Assembly: GCA_030848545.1 (NCBI GenBank)
Contig: JAVDCA010000001.1
Span: 62,001 to 126,000 of the forward strand
DNA length: 64,000 bases
Direction of reading: 5' to 3'
From: Astrobacterium formosum
GTDB taxonomy: Bacteria; Pseudomonadota; Alphaproteobacteria; Rhizobiales; Xanthobacteraceae
In this document: positions 17,312 through 25,383 of the stretch, piece after piece
Position numbering within the stretch: position 1 is the first letter of the stretch
Layout: each line of letters starts with the position of its first letter
Notes under the pieces: model-generated
Database searches by the model: none
What the model was told of the DNA's origin: nothing
The model's input: only the letters and a program-made list of their open reading frames with translations
Program-made: the position numbers and the translations under genes

Positions 17312-17928
17312 GGCCGGGCTTCCTTCGGCCAGGGCAGGATCTCGGGCTTGACCCGCGCCAGGAAGGCGATCGCAAAGCCGGTGATGACCGCCTCGACAGC
17401 GGCCAGCGGCACATAGGTGAGGGCGACAATCTTCAGGGCCGGGACGTAGTCCGCCGACGACAGCGCCAGAGCGAGCGTCACCCCGCCGGCGGTGCCGAGA
17501 ACGGCGAGCGCCGCGACGGTGGCACCGATCAGGCCGCGGGTGGCCGGCGCGGTCCGCGCCATCAGGGGCCGCGCCAACGCCGCGAGCGCGACGCCGGGCA
17601 GCGCCATGTTGACCGTATCGACGCCGAGCGAGGTCAGCCCGCCAAAGCCGAACATCACCGCCTGCAGAAGCAGGCCGACGAATATGGCCGGAAAGGCGCC
17701 CACGCCCAGGAAGAGCCCCACCAGGCCGCCGAGCAGGAGATGGACGCTGGACGGGCCGATCGGTACGGCGAACAGCGAGACGACGAAGAAGGTTGCGGCC
17801 AGGATGGCCGTCTTCGGGATCTCGCGTTCGTCCAGGGCCTTGAGCCCGATGGCAATGCCGGCGGCCGCAACGGCGGCGCCACCGGCGATCACCGGCATCG
17901 ACAATACTCCGTCGGGAATGTGGGCCAT
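17308..17928 (-). CDS. nikM: Nickel ECF transporter substrate-specific component
   Basis: A 206-residue CbiM/NikM-type protein with about six membrane helices. The N terminus reads MAHIPDGVLS. In characterised relatives the N-terminal amine and the histidine at position 2 bind the metal; here removal of Met before Ala would leave Ala-His and restore that arrangement. A second likely ligand is His in GPSSVHLLLGG. I chose ATG 17928 because family similarity begins exactly there; the open frame continues into repeat DNA. Its stop overlaps the nikL start (ATGA). The gap to nikK upstream holds a dispersed repeat. Confidence 0.93.
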   Translation of the reverse strand: MAHIPDGVLSMPVIAGGAAVAAAGIAIGLKALDEREIPKTAILAATFFVVSLFAVPIGPSSVHLLLGGLVGLFLGVGAFPAIFVGLLLQAVMFGFGGLTSLGVDTVNMALPGVALAALARPLMARTAPATRGLIGATVAALAVLGTAGGVTLALALSSADYVPALKIVALTYVPLAAVEAVITGFAIAFLARVKPEILPWPKEARP

Positions 17929-17943
17929 GGGTCGCGCCCGTCT

Positions 17944-18060
17944 GTCATTGCGAGGAGCGAAGCGACGAAGCAATCCAGCCCTTTCTTCGGGGCCCCTGGA
18001 GTGCTTCGCGGAGCCTGTCATCGGGCCGCGCTTGGCGCGGACCCGGTGGCTCGCAATGAC
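17944..18060. repeat. Dispersed repeat copy A (between nikK and nikM)
   Basis: It starts GTCATTGCGAGGAGCGAAGC, continues through GACGAAGCAATCCAG, and ends with CGGTGGCTCGCAATGAC, so the ends are inverted copies. It fills almost all of the nikK-nikM gap. Other copies are at 23146, 43961, 45654, 47150 and 55266. Confidence 0.8.
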
Positions 18061-18072
18061 GGGTCATGATGG

Positions 18073-18843
18073 TCACTTCCCCGCGACGCTGCCCATATCC
18101 GTCGCCTTGACCCAGATGAGGCCGCCGAGCTCGGTCTTGGCGGGCTTGCCATCCGGGCTCTTGGCGTCCGGCCCGTCGACCAAGGCGGCAAAGCCCCACC
18201 AGCCGGCGCGCGGCATCACATAGGCGAAGACGCCGTTCTGGTCGGCGCGCACTACTTGGGTGACGAAGGCTTCGTTGGGTGCCTTGACCGAGCCGTCGTT
18301 CATCCATTCGATTTCCACCTCGGCGAACGGCACCGGCTTGCCCTTGGCACGTACGACGCCGCGGAACAGGTTGCCGGTCCACAGGCCGGTTGGGCGCGAC
18401 AGGGGCTCGATCTCCACTGGCAGGCCCACCTGCGCGCTCCATCCCTCGCCGGATGCGAATGCATCGACGATCACCTTGGCGTAATGGATGATCCATTTCT
18501 TCTCTGCCGGCTCCCAATAGGGCTGGGGCTCGACGAAATAGGTGACGGCGCCGGGCGCCTTCAATTCGTGCTCGAACGCCCAGGCCTGCTTGCCGTCGAT
18601 CTTCTTCGACGTCAGCGTGGCGAGAAGATCGCTTGTCTTGCCGGCGGCGAACACGCCGAGGCGCTTCGGCTTCGCCATCTCCATGACCGGCCCGCGTTCC
18701 ATCGGATGGGTGAAGACGATCTCGACGCCGACCTTGCCGCCCTCCGGCAGGACGTCGGCGGATGGAATGATTTCCTGGAAATGCGCGAAGGCGGTGGAGG
18801 TGACGAAAACGAGCGCCACGGATGCGGACAGGGCGGCGCGCAT
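18073..18843 (-). CDS. nikK: Periplasmic nickel-uptake protein, DUF4198 type
   Basis: A 256-residue exported protein of the DUF4198/NikK kind. It has a signal peptide (LSASVALVFVTSTAFAH) and then a mature N terminus starting HFQEIIPSADVL, with His exposed at or near the end. Two beta domains carry VEIVFTHPMERGPVMEMAKP, VTYFVEPQPYW, and a C-terminal Ig-like part (PFAEVEIEWMNDG, VFAYVMPRAGWWGFAALVDG). The proposed role is binding nickel in the periplasm for delivery to the NikMLQO transporter. It heads the transporter operon downstream of nikR. A dyad that may bind NikR lies just upstream, at 18886-18911. Confidence 0.87.
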   Translation of the reverse strand: MRAALSASVALVFVTSTAFAHFQEIIPSADVLPEGGKVGVEIVFTHPMERGPVMEMAKPKRLGVFAAGKTSDLLATLTSKKIDGKQAWAFEHELKAPGAVTYFVEPQPYWEPAEKKWIIHYAKVIVDAFASGEGWSAQVGLPVEIEPLSRPTGLWTGNLFRGVVRAKGKPVPFAEVEIEWMNDGSVKAPNEAFVTQVVRADQNGVFAYVMPRAGWWGFAALVDGPDAKSPDGKPAKTELGGLIWVKATDMGSVAGK

Positions 18844-18885
18844 GGGATTCTCCGGGCGGGTTGTGAACGAACGCGTGATTCATGA

Positions 18886-18911
18886 TATGCATTTTTCAAA
18901 GAAAGTGCATA
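18886..18911. promoter_or_regulatory. Candidate NikR operator upstream of nikK
   Basis: TATGCA (18886-18891) and TGCATA (18906-18911) form a dyad with a 14-base spacer. Extending inward, 10 of 12 positions per arm match (TATGCATTTTTC versus TATGCACTTTCT). It lies 43 bases upstream of the nikK start. Size and spacing fit a ribbon-helix-helix tetramer such as NikR, but the half-site differs from the Escherichia coli one (GTATGA). Confidence 0.45.
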
Positions 18912-18955
18912 CCGGAAAATACCACGACGAACGAGCCCTGGATGCGCGCGCGATC

Positions 18956-19429
18956 TCACGCCTTCGATCTCTTGGCATGAGGATGGCTGTGGCCATGGTC
19001 GTGCGCGCCGGCGGGTCCGGTGGGGGCTGGCGTCACCGGCACCATGACGAGTTGGCCATAGCGCACGCCGCGTTCGGCGATGACATGGTCGGCAAGCGCC
19101 TGCACATCCTCTCCACGCCCCTTGAGCACGGATATCTCCATGCAATCGTGGGCGTCGAGATGGACGTGAAGGGTGGCCTGGGTGAGGTCGTGGTGTGCGT
19201 GGAAGTCTCGCGTCAGCCGCTTGGGTAATTCGCGCGCCTCGTGGTCATAGACATAGACCAGCGCCGCCGTACACGGCCCGTCGCCCGCCGTGGCGCTGCC
19301 GGCCGCCACGAGGCCGGCGCGGGCGAGGTCGCGGATCGCCTCCGAGCGGTTCTGATAGCCGCGCGTCGCGATCAGGCGATCGATGTCGTCCATCAGGTCG
19401 TCGTCCAAGGTGATGGTCACGCGCTGCAT
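18956..19429 (-). CDS. nikR: Nickel-responsive regulator NikR
   Basis: A 157-residue ribbon-helix-helix/ACT-type nickel sensor. The DNA-binding N terminus is MQRVTITLDDDLMDDIDRLI with NRSEAIRDLARAGL. The regulatory domain has the nickel site: His in HAHHDLTQ and H-x-H-x5-C in LHVHLDAHDCMEI. Unusually, the C terminus adds a His-rich tail (AHDHGHSHPHAKRSKA). With nickel bound it would repress uptake genes. It lies between nikK (same strand, downstream) and a divergent Fec-type transporter, with candidate operators on both sides. Confidence 0.96.
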   Translation of the reverse strand: MQRVTITLDDDLMDDIDRLIATRGYQNRSEAIRDLARAGLVAAGSATAGDGPCTAALVYVYDHEARELPKRLTRDFHAHHDLTQATLHVHLDAHDCMEISVLKGRGEDVQALADHVIAERGVRYGQLVMVPVTPAPTGPAGAHDHGHSHPHAKRSKA

Positions 19430-19510
19430 GGGCCAGCCTCCGAATCTCTTCGCCGATCATAGACCAACGGGCCGTTGAGATGGATCAAAGCGCATGATTG
19501 GGCGGATCAT

Positions 19511-19528
19511 ATGATTTTATAAAATCAT
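19511..19528. promoter_or_regulatory. Perfect 18-bp palindrome between nikR and Fec-type operon
   Basis: ATGATTTTATAAAATCAT is a perfect AT-rich palindrome in otherwise GC-rich DNA. It sits 24 bases before the binding-protein start (19553) and 82 bases before the divergent nikR start, flanked by further CAT/ATC repeats (TCAT before, CATAC after). It may be a NikR or other metalloregulator operator; a Fur-type regulator is a second possibility. Confidence 0.5.
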
Positions 19529-19552
19529 CATACTGGTTGTCGAGGACGCGTG

Positions 19553-20671
19553 ATGATCGGCAAAGTCGTTTGCTTGGCTGCGTACTCGGCTGCGTATTTG
19601 GCGGCGGGCTTGCTCGTCGGCGCGAGCGGAACGGCCGACGCCAGGGTGGTGGTGGATTCCGCCGGACGATCGGTCACGATCCCGGATCGCGTCACCAAAG
19701 TGATCTGTTCGGGCGCCGGCTCGCTGCGCCTTCTCGTTTATCTCCAGGCGCAGGAGCGCGTGGTCGCGGTCGATGACATCGAGGTCAAGCGGCAGAAATT
19801 CGACGCCCGGCCCTACTCGATCGCCAATCCGCGCTTGCGCACGCTGCCAGTGTTCGGCGAATTCCGCGGCTTCGACCGGCCTGAGCGCATCCTGGCGCTG
19901 GAGACGCAGCCGGAGGTCATCCTCAAGGCGGTGGTGACCGGGACGGGCATCGACCCCGGGGCGTTGCAGGACAAGACCGGAATTCCCGTCGTCGTCGTCG
20001 ACTTCGGCGATCTCGGTGCCAAACGCGACAAGCTGTTCCGGTCGCTGCGGCTGATGGGCGAAGTCGTCGACCGCAGGGAGCGGGCCGAAGCGGTGATCGC
20101 TCAAATTGAATCCCGCATCGCCGACCTCGCGCGACGGACGCCCGCGACGGCTTCGCCGCCGAGCGCTTTTATCGGCGGCGTCGCCTTCAAGGGCCCGCAC
20201 GGCTTCCAGGCCACCGAGCCGAGCTATCCGCCGTTCACCTTCGTCGGCGTGCGCAATCTCGCCCAGCGCGGTGGCGCGACGAAGGACGTCGCCCATGCGG
20301 ACGTCGCCAAGGAGGCGATCGTCGCCTGGAATCCCGATTACCTGTTCCTCGATCTCGCCACCCTGCAACTCGGCGAGGGTCAGGGCGCGCTCGCTGAACT
20401 GCGCACTGACCCGGGCTACAAATCGCTCTCCGCCGTCGCGGAGCGGCGCGTCTTCGGCCTGCTGCCCTACAACTGGTACTCGCAGAACTTCGAGTCGATC
20501 CTGGCCGACGCCTATTTCATCGGCAAGGTCGTGCACCCAGCGGGCTTCGCCGACGTCGATCCCGCCGCCGAAGCGGATCGGATCTTCGAGTTCTTCGTCG
20601 GCCAGAAGGTGTTCCGGCAGATGGACGCCGAGTTCGGCGGTCTGGTGTTCAAACCAGTGCCGCTGGATTGA
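19553..20671 (+). CDS. Fec/Btu-type ABC transporter substrate-binding protein
   Basis: A 372-residue periplasmic binding protein of the helical-backbone (TroA/FecB/BtuF) class. A signal region (AYSAAYLAAGLLVGASGTAD) precedes VVVDSAGRSVTIPDRVTKVI, the usual start of this domain, then PEVILKAVVTG and the C-terminal lobe (WNPDYLFLDLATLQ, VFGLLPYNWYSQNFES). ATG 19553 has GAGG eight bases upstream. It begins an operon with permease, ATPase and FmdE-like genes. The family carries iron, cobalamin or metal chelates. Sharing a promoter region with nikR suggests a nickel complex, but the ligand is not readable from sequence. Confidence 0.88.
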   Translation: MIGKVVCLAAYSAAYLAAGLLVGASGTADARVVVDSAGRSVTIPDRVTKVICSGAGSLRLLVYLQAQERVVAVDDIEVKRQKFDARPYSIANPRLRTLPVFGEFRGFDRPERILALETQPEVILKAVVTGTGIDPGALQDKTGIPVVVVDFGDLGAKRDKLFRSLRLMGEVVDRRERAEAVIAQIESRIADLARRTPATASPPSAFIGGVAFKGPHGFQATEPSYPPFTFVGVRNLAQRGGATKDVAHADVAKEAIVAWNPDYLFLDLATLQLGEGQGALAELRTDPGYKSLSAVAERRVFGLLPYNWYSQNFESILADAYFIGKVVHPAGFADVDPAAEADRIFEFFVGQKVFRQMDAEFGGLVFKPVPLD

Positions 20672-21741
20672 GACCCGTGTCCGTCGCCGGTGAGATCTCC
20701 TCCGCCTATGGCGCCCATGTGCGTCGCAAACTCGTCGTCACGGTCGCGCTTTTGGTCGCCACGGCGCTGGCGTTGGTCGCGGCTGTCGCGCTCGGCTCCG
20801 CCGATCTGCCTTTGTCGGCGGTCGCAAAGGCGCTGATCGGCCTTGAGGTGCCGCGCCGGGTCGAGATGATCGTGTGGAGTATCCGCCTGCCGCAGGCGCT
20901 CGCCGCGATCGTCGCCGGCGCGGGCCTCGCGATCGCCGGGGCGGCGACCCAATCCATCCTGCGCAATCCGCTCGCCTCGCCGTTCACGCTCGGCATGTCG
21001 CATGCCGCCGCGTTCGGCGCCGCGCTGAGCGTTACGCTGCTCGGCTCGGGCACCATGGCGTCGTCGTCGGTCGGCGCCGTCATGATCACCAGTCCGCACG
21101 TGACGACCGCGACCGCCTTCGTGTTCTGCGTCCTCGCCGCCATGGTGGTCGTCGCGGTGTCGCGGCTGCGTAGCGCGACGCCGGAGGTGATGGTTCTCAC
21201 CGGCGTGGCGCTGAGCGCGCTGTTCACCGCCGGCACCATGTTCCTGCAGTATTTCGCCGACGATACCCAGCTCGCCGCCATGGTGTTCTGGACCTTCGGC
21301 GACACCGCCCGGGCGTCTTGGCGGCAGGTCGGCATCATGGCGGCGGCGACGGCGCTGACGAGCTTCTATTTCCTCGCCTGCGCCTGGACCTACAATGCCA
21401 TCGACGCCGGCGACGAGACCGCCAAGGGCCTGGGCGTGCGGGTCGAGCGCGTCCGTACCGTCGGCATGTTGGCGGCCTCGCTCGTGACCGCCACCGTCAT
21501 CGCATTCCTGGGCGTCATCGGCTTCGTCGGCCTCGTCGTGCCGCATCTGGTGCGCCGCCTGATCGGCGCCGACCACCGCTACCTCATGCCCGCGACCATC
21601 GTCGCCGGCGCATTGCTTCTGCTCGTCGCCGACACGGCGGCGCGTCTCGTCTTCATGCCCCACGTCCTGCCGGTGTCGGTCCTGACCGCCTTCGTGGGCG
21701 CGCCGGTGTTCCTGTGGCTGATCGTGCGGAGCCGGCGATGA
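20668..21741 (+). CDS. FecCD-family ABC permease
   Basis: About 357 residues with many hydrophobic helices, typical of FecCD/BtuC permeases (roughly ten spans). Family signatures include SIRLPQALAAIVAGAGLAIAG, AATQSILRNPLASPFTLGMS, and FLGVIGFVGLVVPHLVRRL, the cytoplasmic loop that contacts the ATPase. A TTG at 20668 overlaps the stop of the binding-protein gene; GTG 20677 is an alternative start. A single permease gene implies a homodimer. Its end overlaps the ATPase start (ATGA). Confidence 0.92.
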   Translation: MRPVSVAGEISSAYGAHVRRKLVVTVALLVATALALVAAVALGSADLPLSAVAKALIGLEVPRRVEMIVWSIRLPQALAAIVAGAGLAIAGAATQSILRNPLASPFTLGMSHAAAFGAALSVTLLGSGTMASSSVGAVMITSPHVTTATAFVFCVLAAMVVVAVSRLRSATPEVMVLTGVALSALFTAGTMFLQYFADDTQLAAMVFWTFGDTARASWRQVGIMAAATALTSFYFLACAWTYNAIDAGDETAKGLGVRVERVRTVGMLAASLVTATVIAFLGVIGFVGLVVPHLVRRLIGADHRYLMPATIVAGALLLLVADTAARLVFMPHVLPVSVLTAFVGAPVFLWLIVRSRR

Positions 21742-22505
21742 TCCTCGACCTCCACGATCTCGCCTTCGCGTATGACGGCCGCCCGATACTCGCGGACGTC
21801 CGGCTCGGCGTGCCGGCAGGCGAGATCGTCGCCGTGCTCGGGCCCAACGGCGTCGGCAAGACGACGCTTCTGAAATGCATCAATGCCATCCTGCGCGCCG
21901 ACAAGGGCGTGATCCTGGTCGACGCCGAGGACGTGCGCCGGATGGCGCCGTCGCAGGTGGCGGCGCGGATCGGCTATGTGGCGCAACGCACCGAGACGGC
22001 GCGCACGACCGTGTTCGACGCCATCCTGACCGGACGGTTGCCGCACCTGCGCTGGCGGGCGTCGCGGCGCGATCTCGACCTCGTCGGGACGGTCATCGCC
22101 CGGCTCGATCTCGGCGCCCTGGCGCTGCGCTTCATCGACGAATTGAGCGGCGGAGAACTGCAGAAGGTCGCCATCGCCCGTGCCCTCGTGCAGGAGCCGC
22201 GGCTCCTCCTGCTCGACGAACCGACCAGCTCGCTCGACCTGCGCAACCAGATCGAGATCCTGCGCCTGTTGCGCGCTGTGGTCGACGAACGCCGCGTCGC
22301 CGCGGTGATGACCATGCACGACATCAACACGGCGCTGCGCTTCGCCGACACCCTCGTGTTCGTCAAGGCCGGCCGGGTTCTCGCCCATGTCGCCGTCGCC
22401 GACGTTACCGCGGCGCTCGTATCCGACGTCTACGGGGTCGAAGTCGATTTGCACCGCGTTGGCGATCTCGCCTTCGTGGTCCCGATGATCGAAAAGGAGA
22501 GTTGA
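21738..22505 (+). CDS. Fec-type ABC transporter ATPase
   Basis: A 255-residue FepC/BtuD-like ATPase. Walker A is GPNGVGKTT, the Q-loop is YVAQRTE, the signature is [17 protein letters not shown], Walker B is LLLLDEP, the D-loop is SSLDL, and the H-loop is MTMHD. ATG 21738 overlaps the permease stop (ATGA); the frame is open upstream but that part is antisense-like noise over the permease. It energises import by the preceding binding protein and permease. The stop codon is one base before the FmdE-like gene. Confidence 0.94.
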   Translation: MILDLHDLAFAYDGRPILADVRLGVPAGEIVAVLGPNGVGKTTLLKCINAILRADKGVILVDAEDVRRMAPSQVAARIGYVAQRTETARTTVFDAILTGRLPHLRWRASRRDLDLVGTVIARLDLGALALRFIDELSGGELQKVAIARALVQEPRLLLLDEPTSSLDLRNQIEILRLLRAVVDERRVAAVMTMHDINTALRFADTLVFVKAGRVLAHVAVADVTAALVSDVYGVEVDLHRVGDLAFVVPMIEKES

Positions 22506-22506
22506 G

Positions 22507-23121
22507 ATGACCGCCTGCACCGTCTCGCGCGCCGACATCGACAAGGCGATCGCGTTCCACGGCCACACTTGTCCCGGGCTGGTGATCGGCATCCGTGCCG
22601 CCGAGCTGGCACTGCAGCGGCTCGGCCGGCTGGCCCCGCCCGACATGCTGGCGATCACCGAGACCGACATGTGCGGCGTCGACGCCATCCAGGTCCTGAC
22701 CGGCTGCACCTACGGCAAGGGCAACCTGATCCATCGCGATCTCGGCAAAATGGCGTTCTCGTTCTTCGACCGCCGCGACGGCCATGGACTGCGCGTCGTC
22801 CTCAAGCGCACGAGCCGTGAACCGGCCCACGAGGACTATGTCCGGGCGACCGATCGCCTCGCCGAAGGCACCGCGACGGCCGCGGATCGCGCCCTCGTGG
22901 CCGAGTACCGGGCGTCGGAACAGGAGCGCCTCCTGGCACTCGACCTCGACGACATGTTCGACGTGATCCCGGTCGTGGATGGCATGCCGCGGCCGGCCCG
23001 CATCCTCAAGAGTCTCGTCTGCGAACAATGCGGCGAGTCGGTGATGGAATCGCGTACTCGCCGCTTCAGCGGCAGGACGCTGTGCATCCCGTGCTTCGAC
23101 GCCGTCGAGCAGAAGGTATGA
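22507..23121 (+). CDS. FmdE-family protein with C-terminal zinc finger
   Basis: A 204-residue soluble protein. The FmdE domain carries the metal-binding motif AFHGHTCPGLVIGIRAAELA (His and Cys ligands) and a second Cys region (DMCGVDAIQVLTGCTYGKGN). The C-terminal 40 residues hold a treble-clef-like zinc finger, CEQCGE and CIPCFD. FmdE was named from the formylmethanofuran dehydrogenase operon, but most bacterial copies stand beside metal or metal-chelate transporters, as here. It may receive or process the imported metal in the cytoplasm; this is inferred from context. ATG 22507 follows the ATPase stop directly, with an AAGGAGAG site. Confidence 0.88.
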   Translation: MTACTVSRADIDKAIAFHGHTCPGLVIGIRAAELALQRLGRLAPPDMLAITETDMCGVDAIQVLTGCTYGKGNLIHRDLGKMAFSFFDRRDGHGLRVVLKRTSREPAHEDYVRATDRLAEGTATAADRALVAEYRASEQERLLALDLDDMFDVIPVVDGMPRPARILKSLVCEQCGESVMESRTRRFSGRTLCIPCFDAVEQKV

Positions 23122-23145
23122 TATCGGCGGCGGTAGACTTCGATT

Positions 23146-23261
23146 CATCGTTGCGGGGAGCGAAACGACGAAGCAATCCACGAGTCACGAAGAAAGAACC
23201 GGGTTTCTTCGCGGATTTGATCATCGGGCCGGCCGAAGACCGCACCGCGGCTCGCAATGAC
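23146..23261. repeat. Dispersed repeat copy B
   Basis: A diverged copy with CATCGTTGCGGGGAGCGAAA, CGACGAAGCAATCCA, and the right end CGCGGCTCGCAATGAC. It fills the gap after the FmdE-like gene. The ends form an imperfect inverted repeat like the copy between nikK and nikM. Confidence 0.75.
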
Positions 23262-23295
23262 GAGTTGATGCCAACGACAGTCGGCGTGACGGGGC

Positions 23296-23589
23296 TCAGA
23301 CGTTGAGGTCGGCGAGGACGCCGGTCTCTCCGCTTTGCTTCGCCTGCTTGGCGACTTCCTCGCGCATGGCTTCCTCGACCGCCGCCTTGGCCTCGGGATC
23401 GAGAGCCTGGAACTCCTCCTCGGTCAGGCCGAGCTTCTTGAGCAGCGCCTCGTGCATCCGTTCGGCGGGGGTCTTTTTTGCCTCCTTGAGGAAATCGGCC
23501 TCGACGCTCTTTTCCCCGACCTGTTTCTCGAGCACGCCTTTGGTGACCTGCAAGGCGGACGACAATAGGGACGGAATCGACAGGGACAT
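23296..23589 (-). CDS. Small hypothetical protein
   Basis: A 97-residue protein that I do not recognise. It has an amphipathic N-terminal helix (MSLSIPSLLSSALQVTKGVL) and then a charged, highly helical body (EALLKKLGLTEEEFQALDPE, KAAVEEAMREEVAKQAKQ). No Cys, metal motif or signal peptide is present. ATG 23589 has GGAGGG upstream on the minus strand. The central LGLTEEEFQALDPEAKAAVE resembles short helical motifs in small Hyphomicrobiales proteins; no function can be assigned. Confidence 0.75.
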   Translation of the reverse strand: MSLSIPSLLSSALQVTKGVLEKQVGEKSVEADFLKEAKKTPAERMHEALLKKLGLTEEEFQALDPEAKAAVEEAMREEVAKQAKQSGETGVLADLNV

Positions 23590-23774
23590 GATGAACCCTC
23601 CACGCATCTCTCGTGGCGGGAACGCAAGAAGCGCGCCATCATCGAGGCGCGGAATTTTCCTTGAATTACGGGACTTGATGCCGTCGGCATGGCGCCGACC
23701 GGCCGATCAGTTCCTGCCTGCCGGCAATATTTGCTGCGTCGACGGCCGCCGCTCCGGCACGGCTCCGGCAGTGC

Positions 23775-24347
23775 TCAGGGGGCCGATATCCCGAGTTCCC
23801 GTTCGAGCTGGGCGCAGGATCGAAACAGAATCGTGTGCATGCCGAGAGCGGCGGCGGCGGCGATGTTGTCGGGGTTGTCGTCGATCATGACGGCGTCGCC
23901 CGCCGTAACGCCGAGCTTGTCGAGCATGGCGCGGAAGATCGCCGGCTCCGGCTTGGCCATGCGGACTTCGGCCGAGACGATGACGGCGTCGAACAAGGGT
24001 TCGAGCGCGTGGGCGTCGATGATGGAGCGTACGAACGGGCCCGCCGCATTGGTGAGCAGGCCGAGCCGGCATTTGCCGCGCAGGCCGCGGATGAGGGCGA
24101 CCATGGCGGGGTCGACCTTGGCACGCTTGTTCCATTCGGCCAGGAGGTCCGCGTGGGTGACGCCGGTCAGCGCCGTGAGCTGCGCGAACAGCTCGTCCTG
24201 GGAGATGTCGCCGCGGTCGGCGGCGACGAACAATGTGTCGCGGATCTGCTTGACCCGCTCCGCCGGGAATAGGCCGGCGAGCCAGGGCGGCGCCACCTCG
24301 TCGGAGATCACGCCGAAGAAATCGAAAACGGCACAGCGGTATTTCAT
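23775..24347 (-). CDS. HAD-superfamily (IA) hydrolase
   Basis: A 190-residue soluble HAD hydrolase. Motif I is CAVFDFFGVISDE, where the nucleophile Asp is kept and Gly-Val follows. A helical cap spans about 20-85. Motif II is LGLLTNAAG, the motif III Lys is in MAKPEPAIF, and motif IV is VMIDDNPDNI with the paired aspartates. It is a small-molecule phosphatase or dehalogenase-like enzyme of unknown substrate. ATG 24347 fits family alignment; ATGs at 24368 and 24371 are also in frame. It is divergent from the ROK kinase gene, so a sugar-phosphate link is possible but unproven. Confidence 0.88.
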   Translation of the reverse strand: MKYRCAVFDFFGVISDEVAPPWLAGLFPAERVKQIRDTLFVAADRGDISQDELFAQLTALTGVTHADLLAEWNKRAKVDPAMVALIRGLRGKCRLGLLTNAAGPFVRSIIDAHALEPLFDAVIVSAEVRMAKPEPAIFRAMLDKLGVTAGDAVMIDDNPDNIAAAAALGMHTILFRSCAQLERELGISAP

Positions 24348-24477
24348 TGCGCTCACGCGATCTGCCATCATGGCGGGAAAAGTGACCGCCGTTCGCCCAG
24401 AAGGCGGCGGCGACGGAAGCGGGGGAATGCGTTATCAGGCGATCGTGCATACAGGTTTGCGGACAGGAGCGGAAGCG

Positions 24478-25383
24478 ATGCGCATCGGCATCGATCTCGG
24501 CGGTAGCAAGATCGAAATCATCGCACTCGACGATTCCGGCGCGACACTCGCGCGCCGGCGCGTCGCGACTCCGGCGGGTGACTACGACGGGACGGTGCGC
24601 GCCATCCTCGGCCTCGTCGATGGTCTCGAGGCCGAGCTCGGGGAGCGCGGCACGGTCGGGATCGCGACGCCGGGCGCCGTCTCGACCCGCACCGGGCTGA
24701 TGAAGAATTCCAACAGCACCGTCCTCAACGGCAGGCCGCTCGACCGCGACATCGCGGTGGCGCTGGCCCGGCCGGTCCGCATGGAGAACGACGCCAATTG
24801 CTTTGCCCTGTCGGAAGCGGTCGATGGCGCCGCCGCCGGGGCCGCGGTCGCGTTCGGCGTCATCCTCGGTACCGGCGTCGGCGGCGGCCTCGTGGTCGAG
24901 CGCCGTGTCATCACGGGCCGCAACCGGATTGCCGGTGAATGGGGTCACAATCCGCTGCCATGGCCCCGCGACGACGAGCGGCCGGGGGCGGCCTGCTATT
25001 GCGGCAAGGCCGGCTGCGTCGAGACGTTCCTTTCCGGTTCCGGGTTCGCCCGCAGCTACCGCGCCATTGCCGGCGTCGAGGCGAGTGCGGAGGAGATCGC
25101 GCGCACGGCCGGGCAGGGTGAGGCAGCAGCTCGCGCCTGTCTCGAACTCTATTGCGACCGGCTGGCGCGCTCGCTCGCCATCGTGGTCGACATCGTCGAT
25201 CCCGATGTGGTCGTGCTCGGCGGCGGCCTGTCCAACATCGAAGCGCTCTACGACGACCTGCCGGCGCGGGTGGCGCGCTATGCGTTCTCCGACGCCCTCG
25301 ACACCCGGATCGTGCGCGCCGTCCACGGCGATTCGAGCGGCGTACGCGGGGCGGCCTGGCTGTGGCCGCAACGGCAGGCCTAG
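24478..25383 (+). CDS. ROK-family sugar kinase
   Basis: A 301-residue ATP-dependent hexose kinase of the ROK family (fructokinase/N-acetylglucosamine-kinase type). The phosphate-binding loop is MRIGIDLGGSKIE, and the catalytic Asp lies in VRMENDANCFALSEA. The ROK zinc site is GEWGHNPLPW plus ACYCGKAGCVETF (His-Cys3). A second nucleotide motif is VVVLGGGLSNIEALY. ATG 24478 follows an AGGAG site. No sugar transporter is adjacent, so the sugar is undetermined; Mak-like fructose or mannose specificity is one possibility. Confidence 0.92.
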   Translation: MRIGIDLGGSKIEIIALDDSGATLARRRVATPAGDYDGTVRAILGLVDGLEAELGERGTVGIATPGAVSTRTGLMKNSNSTVLNGRPLDRDIAVALARPVRMENDANCFALSEAVDGAAAGAAVAFGVILGTGVGGGLVVERRVITGRNRIAGEWGHNPLPWPRDDERPGAACYCGKAGCVETFLSGSGFARSYRAIAGVEASAEEIARTAGQGEAAARACLELYCDRLARSLAIVVDIVDPDVVVLGGGLSNIEALYDDLPARVARYAFSDALDTRIVRAVHGDSSGVRGAAWLWPQRQA

